The notes beneath the pieces are model-generated. The model was given only the letters and a program-made list of their open reading frames with translations, was not told the DNA's origin and made no database searches. Of a stretch of 64,000 bases of DNA, positions 44,938 to 53,573 are shown piece after piece; the stretch's first letter is position 1; each line of letters starts with the position of its first letter. Source of the stretch: Micromonospora nigra (GTDB taxonomy: Bacteria > Actinomycetota > Actinomycetes > Mycobacteriales > Micromonosporaceae); NCBI RefSeq assembly GCF_900091585.1, contig NZ_FMHT01000003.1, forward strand, positions 5,730,001-5,794,000, read 5' to 3'. The position numbers and the translations under genes were made by a program.

Positions 44938-45740
44938 GCGCGGCTGCGCCCCCCGGCCCGGCGGATGCCGGTCGATCGGGCGTGGCACCGGCCGGGGCGA
45001 CGCTGACCGGGGTCGGCGTCGGGCCCGGCGATCCGGAACTGCTCACCCTGCGGGCGGTGCGGGTGCTGCGCCAGGCCGACCTGGTGGTCGTACCCGTGCT
45101 GGACCGGCCCGACGCGGACGGTTCCGCGCCGCCCGGACGGGCGGAGACCACGGTCCGCGCGCACGTGGCCGAGGACCGGCTGCGCCGGCTGCCGTTCGCC
45201 CTCGACGACACCGGCGGCGTCACCGCCCGGCGGGAACGCGCCTGGGACGCCGCCGCGGCGGCGGTGGTGGCCGCGTTCGACGGCGGGGCCTGCTCGGTCG
45301 CCTTCGCCACCATCGGCGACCCCAACGTGTACTCCACCTTCGGCTACCTGGCGCAGACCGTTCGGACCCTGCGCCCGGACGTGGTCCTGGCCACCGTGCC
45401 CGGTGTCACCGCCATGCAGGACCTGGCGGCCCGCAGCGGCGTGTCGCTGTGCGAGGGCCGCGAACCGCTGACCCTGCTGCCGGCGACCGCCGGGCTGGCC
45501 GCCTTCGCCGACGCCCTCGCCGGGCCGGGCACGGTGGTGGCCTACAAGGGCTGGCGGCGGCATCGGGACCTCGTCGCCGAGCTGCGCCGCGCCGGCCGGC
45601 TCGACGGCGCCGTGCTCGGCCGCTCCCTCGGCCTGCCCGACGAACGGATCGGCCCCGTCGGGGCCGACGACGACCACCTGCCCTACCTGTCGACACTGCT
45701 CGTCCCGGCCCGCCGGGCGCACCGGGGAGGAAAGCTGTGA
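44934..45740 (+). CDS. cobI: Precorrin-2 C20-methyltransferase
   Basis: SAM-dependent tetrapyrrole methyltransferase of 268 aa. The SAM/corrin-site motifs are GVGVGPGDPELLTLRAVRVLRQAD near residue 23, FATIGDPNVYSTFGYLAQTV near 124, and VPGVTAMQDLAARSG. It adds the C20 methyl group to precorrin-2 (or its cobalt form) to give precorrin-3A. It begins at GTG 44934 in a GTGA overlap with cobB and ends in one with cobM. Confidence 0.92.
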   Translation: MSAAAPPGPADAGRSGVAPAGATLTGVGVGPGDPELLTLRAVRVLRQADLVVVPVLDRPDADGSAPPGRAETTVRAHVAEDRLRRLPFALDDTGGVTARRERAWDAAAAAVVAAFDGGACSVAFATIGDPNVYSTFGYLAQTVRTLRPDVVLATVPGVTAMQDLAARSGVSLCEGREPLTLLPATAGLAAFADALAGPGTVVAYKGWRRHRDLVAELRRAGRLDGAVLGRSLGLPDERIGPVGADDDHLPYLSTLLVPARRAHRGGKL

Positions 45741-46594
45741 CCGCCACCGCGAAGGTGTGGTTCGTCGGGGCTGGCCCCGGCGCGGCCGACCTGCTCACCC
45801 TGCGCGCCGCCCGGGTGATCGCCGCCGCCGACGTGGTGGTCTGGGCAGCCAGCCTGGTGCACGCCGACGTGCTGGCCCACGCCCGGCCGGACGCCGAGAT
45901 CGTCGACTCGTCCCGGCTGACCGTCGAGGGGGTGCTCCCCCTGTACCGGCGGGCCGCCGCCGAGGGGCTGACCGTGGCCCGGATCCACTCCGGTGACCCC
46001 GCCCTGTGGGGTGCCGTGCAGGAACAACTCGACCTGTGCCGGGCCCTCGACCTGGCCGTCGAGATCGTACCCGGGGTCTCCTCCTTCACCGCCGTCGCCG
46101 CGCTCGTCGGCCGGGAGCTGACCGTCCCCGAGGTCGCCCAGTCGGTCATCCTCACCCGCCTCGAGGGCGGCAAGACCCCCATGCCGCCCGGCGAGCGGGT
46201 ACGCGACTTCGCCCGGCACGGCACCACCATGGCACTGTTCCTGTCCGCCGCCCGTTCCGGTCAGGCCCAGGCCGAACTGCTGGCCGGCGGCTACCCGCCG
46301 GACACCCCCGTGGTGGTGGCCCACCAGGCGACCTGGCCCGACGAGTTGGTGGTGCGTTGCACCCTGGGGGAGTTGGCGGCCACCGTCAGGGAACACCGGC
46401 TGTGGAAGCACACCCTGTTCCTGGTGGGGCCCGCCCTGGCCGCCACCGGCACCCGGTCACACCTCTACCACCCGGGGCACTTCCACGGTTACCGGCGGGC
46501 CGAGCCGGCGGCCCGGGCCGCCCTGCGGGCCCACCCCGCCCCGCCCGCCGCCGCCGGCACCGCCCCGCCCGGCGGGGAGGAGACCGCCCGGTGA
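45737..46594 (+). CDS. cobM: Precorrin-4 C11-methyltransferase
   Basis: Class III methyltransferase of 285 aa with FVGAGPGAADLLTLRAARVI at the N-terminus, ARIHSGDPALWGAVQEQLDLC near 80, IVPGVSSFTAVAALVGRELT, and TRLEGGKTPMPPGE typical of CobM/CbiF. It methylates C11 of precorrin-4. GTG 45737 overlaps the cobI stop by 4 nt. The C-terminal 30 residues are Ala/Pro-rich and not needed for the fold. Confidence 0.93.
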   Translation: MTATAKVWFVGAGPGAADLLTLRAARVIAAADVVVWAASLVHADVLAHARPDAEIVDSSRLTVEGVLPLYRRAAAEGLTVARIHSGDPALWGAVQEQLDLCRALDLAVEIVPGVSSFTAVAALVGRELTVPEVAQSVILTRLEGGKTPMPPGERVRDFARHGTTMALFLSAARSGQAQAELLAGGYPPDTPVVVAHQATWPDELVVRCTLGELAATVREHRLWKHTLFLVGPALAATGTRSHLYHPGHFHGYRRAEPAARAALRAHPAPPAAAGTAPPGGEETAR

Positions 46595-47730
46595 CGTACG
46601 CCGAGCCGCCGCTGCGCGAGCCGGACCTGCCGCGCACGGCGAAGGTCCGGCCCACCGCGCTGCGTACCGGCTGGACCACCGGGGCCTGCGCCACGGCGGC
46701 GGCGAAGGCCGCGACGACGGCGCTGCTCACCGGCGTGGCCCAGACGGAGGTGGAGATCGCGTTACCCGCCGGGCGGCGGGTGCGGTTCCCCGTCGCCCGC
46801 TGCGACGTCGCCCGGGACCGCGCCGAGGCCGTGGTGGTCAAGGACGCCGGCGACGACCCCGACGTCACCCACGGGGCGGAACTGACCGCCACCGTCGGCT
46901 GGTCGCCCGATCCGGGCCTGCGCCTCGACGGCGGGCCGGGGGTCGGCACCGTCACCCGGCCGGGCCTCGGGCTCACGGTCGGCGGGCCGGCCATCAACGA
47001 CACCCCCCGCCGCATGATCGGCGAGGCGGTCGGCGAGGTCGTCGACCTGACCATCCGGGGCGTGCACGTGGTGGTCAGCGTGCCCCGGGGCGAGATCATG
47101 GCCCGGAAGACCACCAACCGGCGGCTCGGCATCGTCGGCGGCATCTCGATCCTCGGCACCACCGGGATCGTCCGCCCCTTCTCCACCGCCTCCTGGCGGG
47201 CCAGCGTGGTGCAGGCCGTGCACGTGATGGCCGCGCAGGGCGAGCGCACCGTGGTGCTGTGCACGGGCGGGCGCACCGAACGCGCCGCCCGGAACCTGCT
47301 GCCGGACCTGCCCGAGGTGTGCTTCGTGGAGGTCGGCGACTTCACCGGCGCGGCGGTCACCGCCGCGGTCGCCGACGACATGCCGTCGGTGGTGTTCGTC
47401 GGGATGGCCGGCAAGCTCGCCAAACTGGCCGCCGGCGTGCTGATGACCCACTACACCCGGTCGAAGGTCGACCTGTCGCTGCTCGGCGCGGTCACCGCCG
47501 AGGCCGGCGGCGACGCCGACCTGGTCGCGCGGGTCACGGCCGCGAACACCGGCCGGCACGCCTACGAGCTGTGGGACGACGCCGGCCTGCTGCGTCCCGC
47601 CGGGGACCTGCTCTGCCGGCGGGTACGCCGGGTGCTGCTGCGCCACGCCGGGCACGCCGTCACCGCCGACGTGGCGATGGTCGACTTCACCGGTGCGCGC
47701 CTGGTCGCCTCGTCGGGCCGGTGGACGTGA
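46591..47730 (+). CDS. cbiD: Cobalt-precorrin-5B C1-methyltransferase
   Basis: Protein of 379 aa with the N-terminal CbiD signature RTGWTTGACATAAAKAATTALLTG, the GGPAINDTPRRMI loop, and KTTNRRLGIVGGISILGTTGIVRPFS. It methylates C1 of precorrin-5B. CbiD comes from the oxygen-independent series and here presumably replaces CobF, which is not in the window. GGGGAGGAG lies 7 nt before GTG 46591, which overlaps the cobM stop by 4 nt. Confidence 0.93.
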   Translation: MTYAEPPLREPDLPRTAKVRPTALRTGWTTGACATAAAKAATTALLTGVAQTEVEIALPAGRRVRFPVARCDVARDRAEAVVVKDAGDDPDVTHGAELTATVGWSPDPGLRLDGGPGVGTVTRPGLGLTVGGPAINDTPRRMIGEAVGEVVDLTIRGVHVVVSVPRGEIMARKTTNRRLGIVGGISILGTTGIVRPFSTASWRASVVQAVHVMAAQGERTVVLCTGGRTERAARNLLPDLPEVCFVEVGDFTGAAVTAAVADDMPSVVFVGMAGKLAKLAAGVLMTHYTRSKVDLSLLGAVTAEAGGDADLVARVTAANTGRHAYELWDDAGLLRPAGDLLCRRVRRVLLRHAGHAVTADVAMVDFTGARLVASSGRWT

Positions 47731-48956
47731 CGACCCGGACCGGGCCCGACCCGGTGCCGGCGGTGACCGTGGTCGGGATGGACGCGGCCGGTGCCCCGCC
47801 GCACCCCGTCGTCGCCGCCCTGCTGACCGACGCCGCCCTGGTGGTGGGCGCGGCCCGGCACCTGGCCGCCGTCGCCGTGCCGTCGGGCTGCCCGACCGTG
47901 GTCCTCGGACCTCTCGCGCCGGCCGTGGACCGGATCCGTGCCGCCGTCGACGCCGGCACCGGCGTGGTCGTGCTCGCCAGCGGCGACCCCGGCCTGTTCG
48001 GTGTGGTCCGGCGGTTGCGGGCGGCCGGGCTCGCCGTGCGGGTGCTGCCGGCGGTGTCCAGCGTTGCCGCCGCGTTCGCCCGTGCCGGGCTGCCCTGGGA
48101 CGGTGCCGCCGTGGTCACCGCGCACGGGCGTGACCTGCGGCCGGCGCTCAACGCGTGCCGGGCGCTGCCGGCCGTCGCCGTGCTCACCGCCCCCGGTGCC
48201 GGGGCCGCCGAGATCGCCGCGGGGCTGGCCGGCTGGCCCCGCCGGCTGCTGGTGGCCGAACACCTCGGCACCGACCGGGAACGGGTGGTCGACACCACCG
48301 CCGCGCAGGCCGCCGGCCGGGCCTGGGCCGACCCGCACGTGCTGCTCAGCCTCGCCGAACCGGACCCGGCGGGCGGCATGCGCGCCGACAACCAGCCCGC
48401 CGCCGCGCCGGCCGGTGGCTGGGCGCTGCCCGAGTCCGCGTACGCCCACCGCGACTCGATGATCACGAAGGCGGAGGTACGGGCCCTGGTGGTGGCCCGG
48501 CTGCGTCCCCGCCTCGGCCGGCTCGTCTGGGACGTCGGCGCGGGCAGCGGCTCGGTCGGCATCGAGTGCGCCCTGCTCGGCGCGGCGGTCGTCGCCGTGG
48601 ACCGGGATCCGGCCGCGCCGGTCGCGGCCAACGCCGCCCGGCACGGCGTGCGGGTGCGGGTGGTGACCGGCACCGCCCCGGATGCCCTGGCCGGGCTGCC
48701 CGACCCGGACGCCGTCTTCGTCGGTGGTGGCGGCGTCGAGGTGCTCGACGCCGTGGTGCGCCGGCGGCCGCCCCGGGTGGTCGCCGCCCTCGCCGCCCTG
48801 GACCGGGTCGGTCCCGCCGTGGCCCGGTTGCGTGCCGCCGGCTACACCGTCGACGGCAGCCAGCTCAGCGCCGCCCGCCTGGCCGACCTGCCCGGCGGTT
48901 CCGTCCGACTCGCGGCCACCAACCCCGTGGTCGTCCTCACCGGGGAGTGCCCGTGA
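47727..48956 (+). CDS. cobL: Precorrin-6Y C5,15-methyltransferase (decarboxylating), CbiE-CbiT fusion
   Basis: Protein of 409 aa in two domains. Residues 1-200 are a CbiE-type class III methyltransferase (VVLASGDPGLFGVVRRL). Residues about 220-409 are a CbiT-type Rossmann methyltransferase (SMITKAEVRAL, WDVGAGSGSVGIECALLGA). Together they add methyls at C5 and C15 and remove the C12 acetate carboxyl. GTG 47727 is chosen because its GTGA overlaps the cbiD stop; GTG 47721 is two codons upstream. Confidence 0.92.
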   Translation: MTTRTGPDPVPAVTVVGMDAAGAPPHPVVAALLTDAALVVGAARHLAAVAVPSGCPTVVLGPLAPAVDRIRAAVDAGTGVVVLASGDPGLFGVVRRLRAAGLAVRVLPAVSSVAAAFARAGLPWDGAAVVTAHGRDLRPALNACRALPAVAVLTAPGAGAAEIAAGLAGWPRRLLVAEHLGTDRERVVDTTAAQAAGRAWADPHVLLSLAEPDPAGGMRADNQPAAAPAGGWALPESAYAHRDSMITKAEVRALVVARLRPRLGRLVWDVGAGSGSVGIECALLGAAVVAVDRDPAAPVAANAARHGVRVRVVTGTAPDALAGLPDPDAVFVGGGGVEVLDAVVRRRPPRVVAALAALDRVGPAVARLRAAGYTVDGSQLSAARLADLPGGSVRLAATNPVVVLTGECP

Positions 48957-50710
48957 CCGATCACCTGACCAGCGGCCCGGCGGCGTCGGCACGGGCCGAC
49001 GGCTGCGCCCCCCGGGCGGGACACCGTCCCGGCCGGGTCGGACTCGTCGCGGCCACCGCCGCCGGCCGCCGCCACGCCGCCGTGCTCGCCGCCGCCTGGC
49101 CGCACGCGCACGTCGTCGAGGCCGACGGTGTCGCCGAGGCGCTGCGTACCGCCTGGGCCGGGTGCGACGCCGTCGTGGCGTTCCTCGCCACCGGGGCGGT
49201 GGTGCGGATCGTCGCGCCACTGCTGCGTGACAAGCACACCGATCCCGCCGTGGTGGTGGTCGACGAGGCCGCCCGGCACGCCGTGGCGCTGCTCGGCGGT
49301 CACGCCGGCGGCGCCAACGACCTCGCCGGGCGGGTGGCCGCCGTGCTCGGCGCCACCCCGGTCGTCACCACCGCCACCGACGCCGTGGGCCTGCCCGGCC
49401 TGGACACCCTCGGCTGGCCCGTCGAGGGTGCGGTCGCCGCCGTCGGGCGGGCCATCCTCGACGGCGAGCCGGTCCGGCTGGTCGCCGACGCGGCCTGGCC
49501 GCTGCCCGCCCTGCCGGACACCGTCGCGCCCGACGCGCCCGGCCCGTACCGGTTGCTGGTCACCGACCGGCTGGTCGAACCGGACCCGTACACCGCCGTG
49601 CTGCGGCCCCCGTCGCTGGTCGCCGGTGTCGGTGCCAGCCGGGGCGTGCCGGCCGCCGAGGTGCGCGACCTGCTGCACCGGGTGCTCGCCGACGCCAACC
49701 TCAGCCCGGCCAGCCTGCGACACCTGGCCAGCGCCGACATCAAGGCCGACGAGGCCGGCATCGTGGCCACCGCCGACGCGTGCGGCGTACCCCTGGTGAC
49801 GTATCCGGCGGCGGAGCTGGCGGCGGTCGACGTGCCCCATCCCAGCGAGGTGGTCCGGGCGGCGGTCGGCACCCCCAGTGTCGCGGAGGCCGCCGCGCTG
49901 CTCGGCGGCGACGCCGCGCTGCTGGTGCCGAAGACCGCCACGGCGATGGCCACCGTCGCGGTGGCCCGGCACGCCCCGCGCGGCCGGCTGGCGATCGTCG
50001 GTCTCGGGCCCGGTGCGGCCGACCTGCGCACCCCGCGTGCGGTGGCCGAGCTGCGGCGCGCCGCCGTGGTCGTCGGACTCGACCAGTACGTCGACCAGGT
50101 CCGTGACGTGCTCCGGCCGGGCACCCGGGTGCTCGCCACCGGCCTCGGCGCGGAGGAGGCACGGGCCCGGACCGCCGTGGCCGAGGCCACCGCCGGTCAG
50201 GCGGTCGCGCTGGTCGGCTCCGGTGACGCCGGGGTGTACGCGATGGCCAGCCCCGCCCTGGAGTACGCCGACCACCGCGTCGACGTGGTCGGCGTGCCCG
50301 GGGTCACCGCCGCCCTCGCCGCCGGAGCCCTGCTCGGCGCTCCGCTCGGCCACGACCACGTGTACCTGAGCCTGTCCGACCTGCACACCCCGTGGGAGGT
50401 CATCACCCGTCGGGTGACCGCCGCCGCCGAGGCCGACCTGGTGGCGCTGCTGTACAACCCGCGCAGCCGGGCCCGGGACTGGCAGCTCACCGCCGCCCTG
50501 GAGATCCTCGCCGGGCACCGGCCGCCCGACACCCCGGTCGGGGTGGTCCGTAACGCCAGCCGCCCCGGCGAGCGGGTCCACCTGGCGACCCTGGCCACCC
50601 TCGACCCGGCGGTGGTGGACATGTACAGCGTCGTGGTGGTCGGCAGCAGCCGCACCCGGACCGTGGCCGGCCGGATGGTCACCCCCCGGGGATACCGGTG
50701 GCGGAAGTGA
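48953..50710 (+). CDS. cobJ: CbiG-CobJ fusion: ring-contraction lactone-opening and precorrin-3B C17-methyltransferase
   Basis: Fusion protein of 585 aa. Residues about 20-335 are CbiG: VVAFLATGAVVRIVAPLLRDKHTDPAVVVVDEAARHAVALLGGH and a C-terminal part with GVGASRGVPAAEV. Residues about 345-585 are a CobJ/CbiH methyltransferase: LAIVGLGPGAADLRTPRAVAEL, ALVGSGDAGVYAMASPALE and [24 protein letters not shown]. It should methylate C17 during ring contraction, and the CbiG part opens the lactone. No separate cobG or cobZ gene is present. The GTG start is in a GTGA overlap with cobL. Confidence 0.92.
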   Translation: MTDHLTSGPAASARADGCAPRAGHRPGRVGLVAATAAGRRHAAVLAAAWPHAHVVEADGVAEALRTAWAGCDAVVAFLATGAVVRIVAPLLRDKHTDPAVVVVDEAARHAVALLGGHAGGANDLAGRVAAVLGATPVVTTATDAVGLPGLDTLGWPVEGAVAAVGRAILDGEPVRLVADAAWPLPALPDTVAPDAPGPYRLLVTDRLVEPDPYTAVLRPPSLVAGVGASRGVPAAEVRDLLHRVLADANLSPASLRHLASADIKADEAGIVATADACGVPLVTYPAAELAAVDVPHPSEVVRAAVGTPSVAEAAALLGGDAALLVPKTATAMATVAVARHAPRGRLAIVGLGPGAADLRTPRAVAELRRAAVVVGLDQYVDQVRDVLRPGTRVLATGLGAEEARARTAVAEATAGQAVALVGSGDAGVYAMASPALEYADHRVDVVGVPGVTAALAAGALLGAPLGHDHVYLSLSDLHTPWEVITRRVTAAAEADLVALLYNPRSRARDWQLTAALEILAGHRPPDTPVGVVRNASRPGERVHLATLATLDPAVVDMYSVVVVGSSRTRTVAGRMVTPRGYRWRK

Positions 50711-50964
50711 CCGCCGCCGGAGGTGGCCGGCCCGGTCCCGGCAGCCGGGCGGCCGAGGAGGCCGGTCGTCGGGCCGCCGTCGTCGTCGACGCCTGCCAGG
50801 GCTGCGGCGCGTGCCTGCTCACCTGCCCCACCCACGCCCTGTGGCCCGTGCCCGGTGGCCTCGCCGTCCGCGCCGACCGCTGCACCGGGTGCCTGGAGTG
50901 CCTGGAGATCTGCCCGGTCGACGCCATCCGCGTCACCGGCACCCGACCCGAAGGAGACCGATGA
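50707..50964 (+). CDS. Small 2[4Fe-4S] ferredoxin-type protein in the corrin operon
   Basis: Protein of about 85 aa. Two CxxCxxCxxxC motifs (CQGCGACLLTCP and CTGCLECLEICP) hold two [4Fe-4S] clusters, preceded by an unstructured Gly/Arg-rich start. It could pass electrons to a ring-contraction or cobalt-reduction step, which is an inference from operon position. GTG 50707 gives a GTGA overlap with the cobJ stop; an in-frame GTG at 50698 is a possible longer start. AAGGAG near its end (50950-50955) serves the next mini-ORF. Confidence 0.85.
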   Translation: MTAAGGGRPGPGSRAAEEAGRRAAVVVDACQGCGACLLTCPTHALWPVPGGLAVRADRCTGCLECLEICPVDAIRVTGTRPEGDR

Positions 50965-51017
50965 GTTCGACCACGGCCGGCAGCCCGGCGACGACAGGCG
51001 GGGAGCGGGGGCGGTGA
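50961..51017 (+). CDS. 18-residue mini-ORF bridging ferredoxin and cobH
   Basis: ATG 50961 is in an ATGA overlap with the ferredoxin stop, with AAGGAG 5 nt upstream, and the TGA at 51015-51017 overlaps the GTG start of cobH. The Ser/Thr/Gly-rich product, MSSTTAGSPATTGGERGR, has no known domain. It carries the ribosome from one gene to the next across a 49-nt gap, as the repeat-encoded mini-ORFs do after cobN, but its sequence is unrelated. Confidence 0.5.
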   Translation: MSSTTAGSPATTGGERGR

Positions 51018-51604
51018 GCCGGGTCGTGCACCCGATCGAGCGGGAGTCGTACCGGATCCTGCGGGAGCGCGTCGCCCTGTCGCACCTGCCACCGTTGACC
51101 CGGGCGGTGGTCGAGCGGGTGGTGCACGCCAGCGCCGACCTCGACTACGTCGGCGACCTGGTCTGTGACGAGTCCGCCCTGCGACGGGGCCGGGACGCGC
51201 TGCGCGCCGGCGCACCCGTGGTCACCGACGTGGCGATGGTCGCCGCCGGGATCACCACCCGCGACACGGTCTGCCCGGTCGCCGAGCCCGCCACCGCCGA
51301 GCTGGCCCGCGCGAGCGGGCTCACCCGTTCCGCCGCGGCGGTGCGCGTCGCGCTGGACCGGGTCGGCCCCGGCGCGGTCTGGGTGGTCGGCTGCGCCCCG
51401 ACCGCGCTGGAGGAACTGCTCACCCTGGACGCCCGGCCGGCCCTCGTGGTGGGGCTGCCCGTCGGGTTCGTCGGCGCCGCCGAGAGCAAGGCGGCGCTGC
51501 GGGCCAGTGGCCTGCCCGGGTTGTCCAACCGCAGCGAGAAGGGCGGGTCGGCGGTCGCCGCCGCCGCCTGCAACGCGCTGCTCCACGCCGAGGAGGAGTC
51601 ATGA
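51014..51604 (+). CDS. cobH: Precorrin-8X methylmutase
   Basis: Enzyme of 196 aa that moves the C11 methyl group to C12, giving hydrogenobyrinic acid. Signatures are HPIERESYRILRERV at the N-terminus, VVHASADLDYVGDL with the catalytic His near residue 38, VVTDVAMVAAGI, GLPVGFVGAAESKAAL and LSNRSEKGGSAVAAAACNAL. GTG 51014 overlaps the mini-ORF stop. The ATG of the following gene overlaps its stop (ATGA). Confidence 0.93.
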   Translation: MSRVVHPIERESYRILRERVALSHLPPLTRAVVERVVHASADLDYVGDLVCDESALRRGRDALRAGAPVVTDVAMVAAGITTRDTVCPVAEPATAELARASGLTRSAAAVRVALDRVGPGAVWVVGCAPTALEELLTLDARPALVVGLPVGFVGAAESKAALRASGLPGLSNRSEKGGSAVAAAACNALLHAEEES

Positions 51605-53379
51605 CGGGGTTGGTCATCGTGGGGCACGGCACCCGCAGCGAGGCCGGCGTCGCGCAGTTCGCCGCGCTGGTCGACCGGGTCCGGCGCCGCGCCGCCGGTG
51701 ACGTGGCGGACGTCGCGGGCGGCTTCATCGAACTGTCCCGCCCGCCGCTGACCGACGCGGTCACCGAACTGGTCGACCGGGGCCACCGTGCCCTGGTCGC
51801 CCTGCCGCTGGTGCTGACGGCCGCCGGTCACGGCAAGGGCGACATCCCCGCCGCGATGGCCCGCGAGCAGCGCCGCCACCCCGGGCTGACCTACCGGTAC
51901 GGTCGGCCGCTCGGCCCGCACCCGCTGCTGCACACGGTCCTGGAGGAACGGATCGACGCGGCGCTGGCCGGTGCCGGCCGGGCCGACACCTGGGTGGCGC
52001 TGATCGGGCGCGGCTCCACCGACCCGGACGCCAACGCCGAGGTCGCCAAGGTGGCCCGGCTGCTGTGGGAGGGGCGTGGGTACGCCGGCGTGGAGCCCGG
52101 ATTCGTCTCCCTCGCCGAGCCGTCGGTGCCGGCCGTGCTGGAGCGGCTGCGTCGGCTCGGCGCGCGGCGGATCGTCGTCGCGCCGTACTTCCTGTTCGCC
52201 GGGGTGCTGCCGGACCGGATCGTCGCCCGGACCGGCGAGTTCGCCGCCGCGCATCCCGATCTGGACGTGCGGGTCGCCGACCTCATCGGAGACTGCGACG
52301 CCCTCGCCGACCTGGTGCTGCAACGGCACGCCGAGGCGCTGGGCGGGGACATCCGGATGAACTGCGACACCTGCGCCTACCGGGTGCTGATGCCCGGCTT
52401 CGCCGACAAGGTGGGCCGCCCGCAGACCCCGCACGACCATCCCGACGACCCGGTCGGCGGCCACCACCACGGCCACGGCCACCACCTCCACGACGGCCAC
52501 GGTCGCGGGCGCGACCACGGCCACGACCACGGGCACGACGGTCACGGCCACGGTCACGGGCACGACGGTCACGGCCACGGTCACGGGCACGACGGTCACG
52601 GCCACGGTCACGGGCACGACGGGCACGGGCACGGGCCGGCGCTCGCGCCCGGCCAGGTCGCGGTGGTCGGCGGCGGGCCCGGCCCCGACGACCTGATCAC
52701 CGTACGCGGGCGGGCGCTGGTCGACGCGGCGGACGTCGTGGTGGTCGACCGGCTCGCTCCGCAGGGGCTGCTGACCGGGCTGCGCCCCGACGTGCTCGTG
52801 GTGGACGCGGCGAAGGTGCCCCGGGGCCCCGCCGTGGGGCAGGACACCATCAACGCCACCCTGGTCGCGCACGCCCGCGCGGGCCGACGGGTGGTCCGGC
52901 TCAAGGGCGGCGACCCGTACGTGTTCGGCCGCGGCCACGAGGAGGTGCAGGCGTGTCTCGCCGCCGGGGTGCCGGTGACGGTGGTGCCGGGGGTGACCAG
53001 CGCGGTGGCGGCGGCGGAGCTGGCCGGGGTGCCCGTCACCCACCGGGGGGTCGCCCACGACCTGACGGTGGTCTCCGGGCACCTGCCGCCCGGGCATCCC
53101 GACTCGCTGGTCGACTGGCCGGCGCTGGGCCGGGGGCGCGGCACCCTGGTGCTGCTGATGGCGGTGGACACGATCGCGAAGATCGCGACGGCGCTGGTGG
53201 AGCACGGCCGCGCCCCGGACACCCCGGTGCTGGTGGTGCAGGACGCCGGCCATCCCGGGCAGCGGGTGGAGTCCACCCGGCTGGACGAGGTCGGTGCGCT
53301 GGCCGTCCGCGAGGGCGTCGCCGCGCCGGCCGTGTTCGTGGTGGGGGAGGTGGTCCGGCTGCGGGCCGCCGTGGACTGA
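51601..53379 (+). CDS. Fusion of long-type CbiX chelatase, His-rich linker and uroporphyrinogen-III C-methyltransferase
   Basis: Protein of 592 aa. Residues 1-270 are a two-lobed CbiX/sirohydrochlorin chelatase: VIVGHGTRSEAG, LVLTAAGHGKGDIPAA, LIGRGSTDPDANAEVAKVARLL. The MNCDTCAYRV near residue 257 gives the MxCxxC of iron-sulfur-containing CbiX-L. Residues about 278-346 are a His/Gly/Asp linker encoded partly by 27-bp repeats. Residues about 350-592 are a SUMT/CobA domain (VAVVGGGPGPDDLITVRGRALVDAADVVVVDRLA, RLKGGDPYVFGRGHEE). It would make precorrin-2 and possibly metallate it. The His-rich linker may hold metal. It ends the coupled operon. Confidence 0.9.
   Translation: MTGLVIVGHGTRSEAGVAQFAALVDRVRRRAAGDVADVAGGFIELSRPPLTDAVTELVDRGHRALVALPLVLTAAGHGKGDIPAAMAREQRRHPGLTYRYGRPLGPHPLLHTVLEERIDAALAGAGRADTWVALIGRGSTDPDANAEVAKVARLLWEGRGYAGVEPGFVSLAEPSVPAVLERLRRLGARRIVVAPYFLFAGVLPDRIVARTGEFAAAHPDLDVRVADLIGDCDALADLVLQRHAEALGGDIRMNCDTCAYRVLMPGFADKVGRPQTPHDHPDDPVGGHHHGHGHHLHDGHGRGRDHGHDHGHDGHGHGHGHDGHGHGHGHDGHGHGHGHDGHGHGPALAPGQVAVVGGGPGPDDLITVRGRALVDAADVVVVDRLAPQGLLTGLRPDVLVVDAAKVPRGPAVGQDTINATLVAHARAGRRVVRLKGGDPYVFGRGHEEVQACLAAGVPVTVVPGVTSAVAAAELAGVPVTHRGVAHDLTVVSGHLPPGHPDSLVDWPALGRGRGTLVLLMAVDTIAKIATALVEHGRAPDTPVLVVQDAGHPGQRVESTRLDEVGALAVREGVAAPAVFVVGEVVRLRAAVD
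52534..52614 (+). repeat. 27-bp tandem repeat encoding the His-rich linker
   Basis: Three exact copies of a 27-bp unit (starting 52534, 52561 and 52588) encode HDGHGHGHG. They lie inside a wider His/Gly/Asp tract from about 52455 to 52640. The period is a multiple of three, so copy-number change would not break the fusion protein. Confidence 0.95.
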
Positions 53380-53418
53380 ACGAGCCGCCATCGCAAGGTC
53401 CAGCCGCCCGAGCGGAGG

Positions 53419-53573
53419 TCGGTCGGGGCACCCGGCCGGCCAGGGCCGGATGTGCGGGTCGGGACATTCGGCTGGCCAGGGCGGGCGTGGTCGGGTCAGC
53501 CGGCCAGGGGGCGGGTCGGGTATCCGGCCTGCCGGGGCGGGGTGCGGGGTGCGGCGCTCAGCCGGCCAGGGCG
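53419..53573. repeat. Imperfect GC-rich repeats after the corrin operon
   Basis: The 178 bases between the CbiX-CobA gene and crcB hold four to five degenerate copies of a GGTCGGG-N(4-8)-GGC-GGCCAGGG pattern (near 53420, 53457, 53489, 53513 and 53554), irregularly spaced by 24-41 bp. The last runs into the crcB end. No gene is supported. It may contain the operon's transcription end. Confidence 0.45.
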
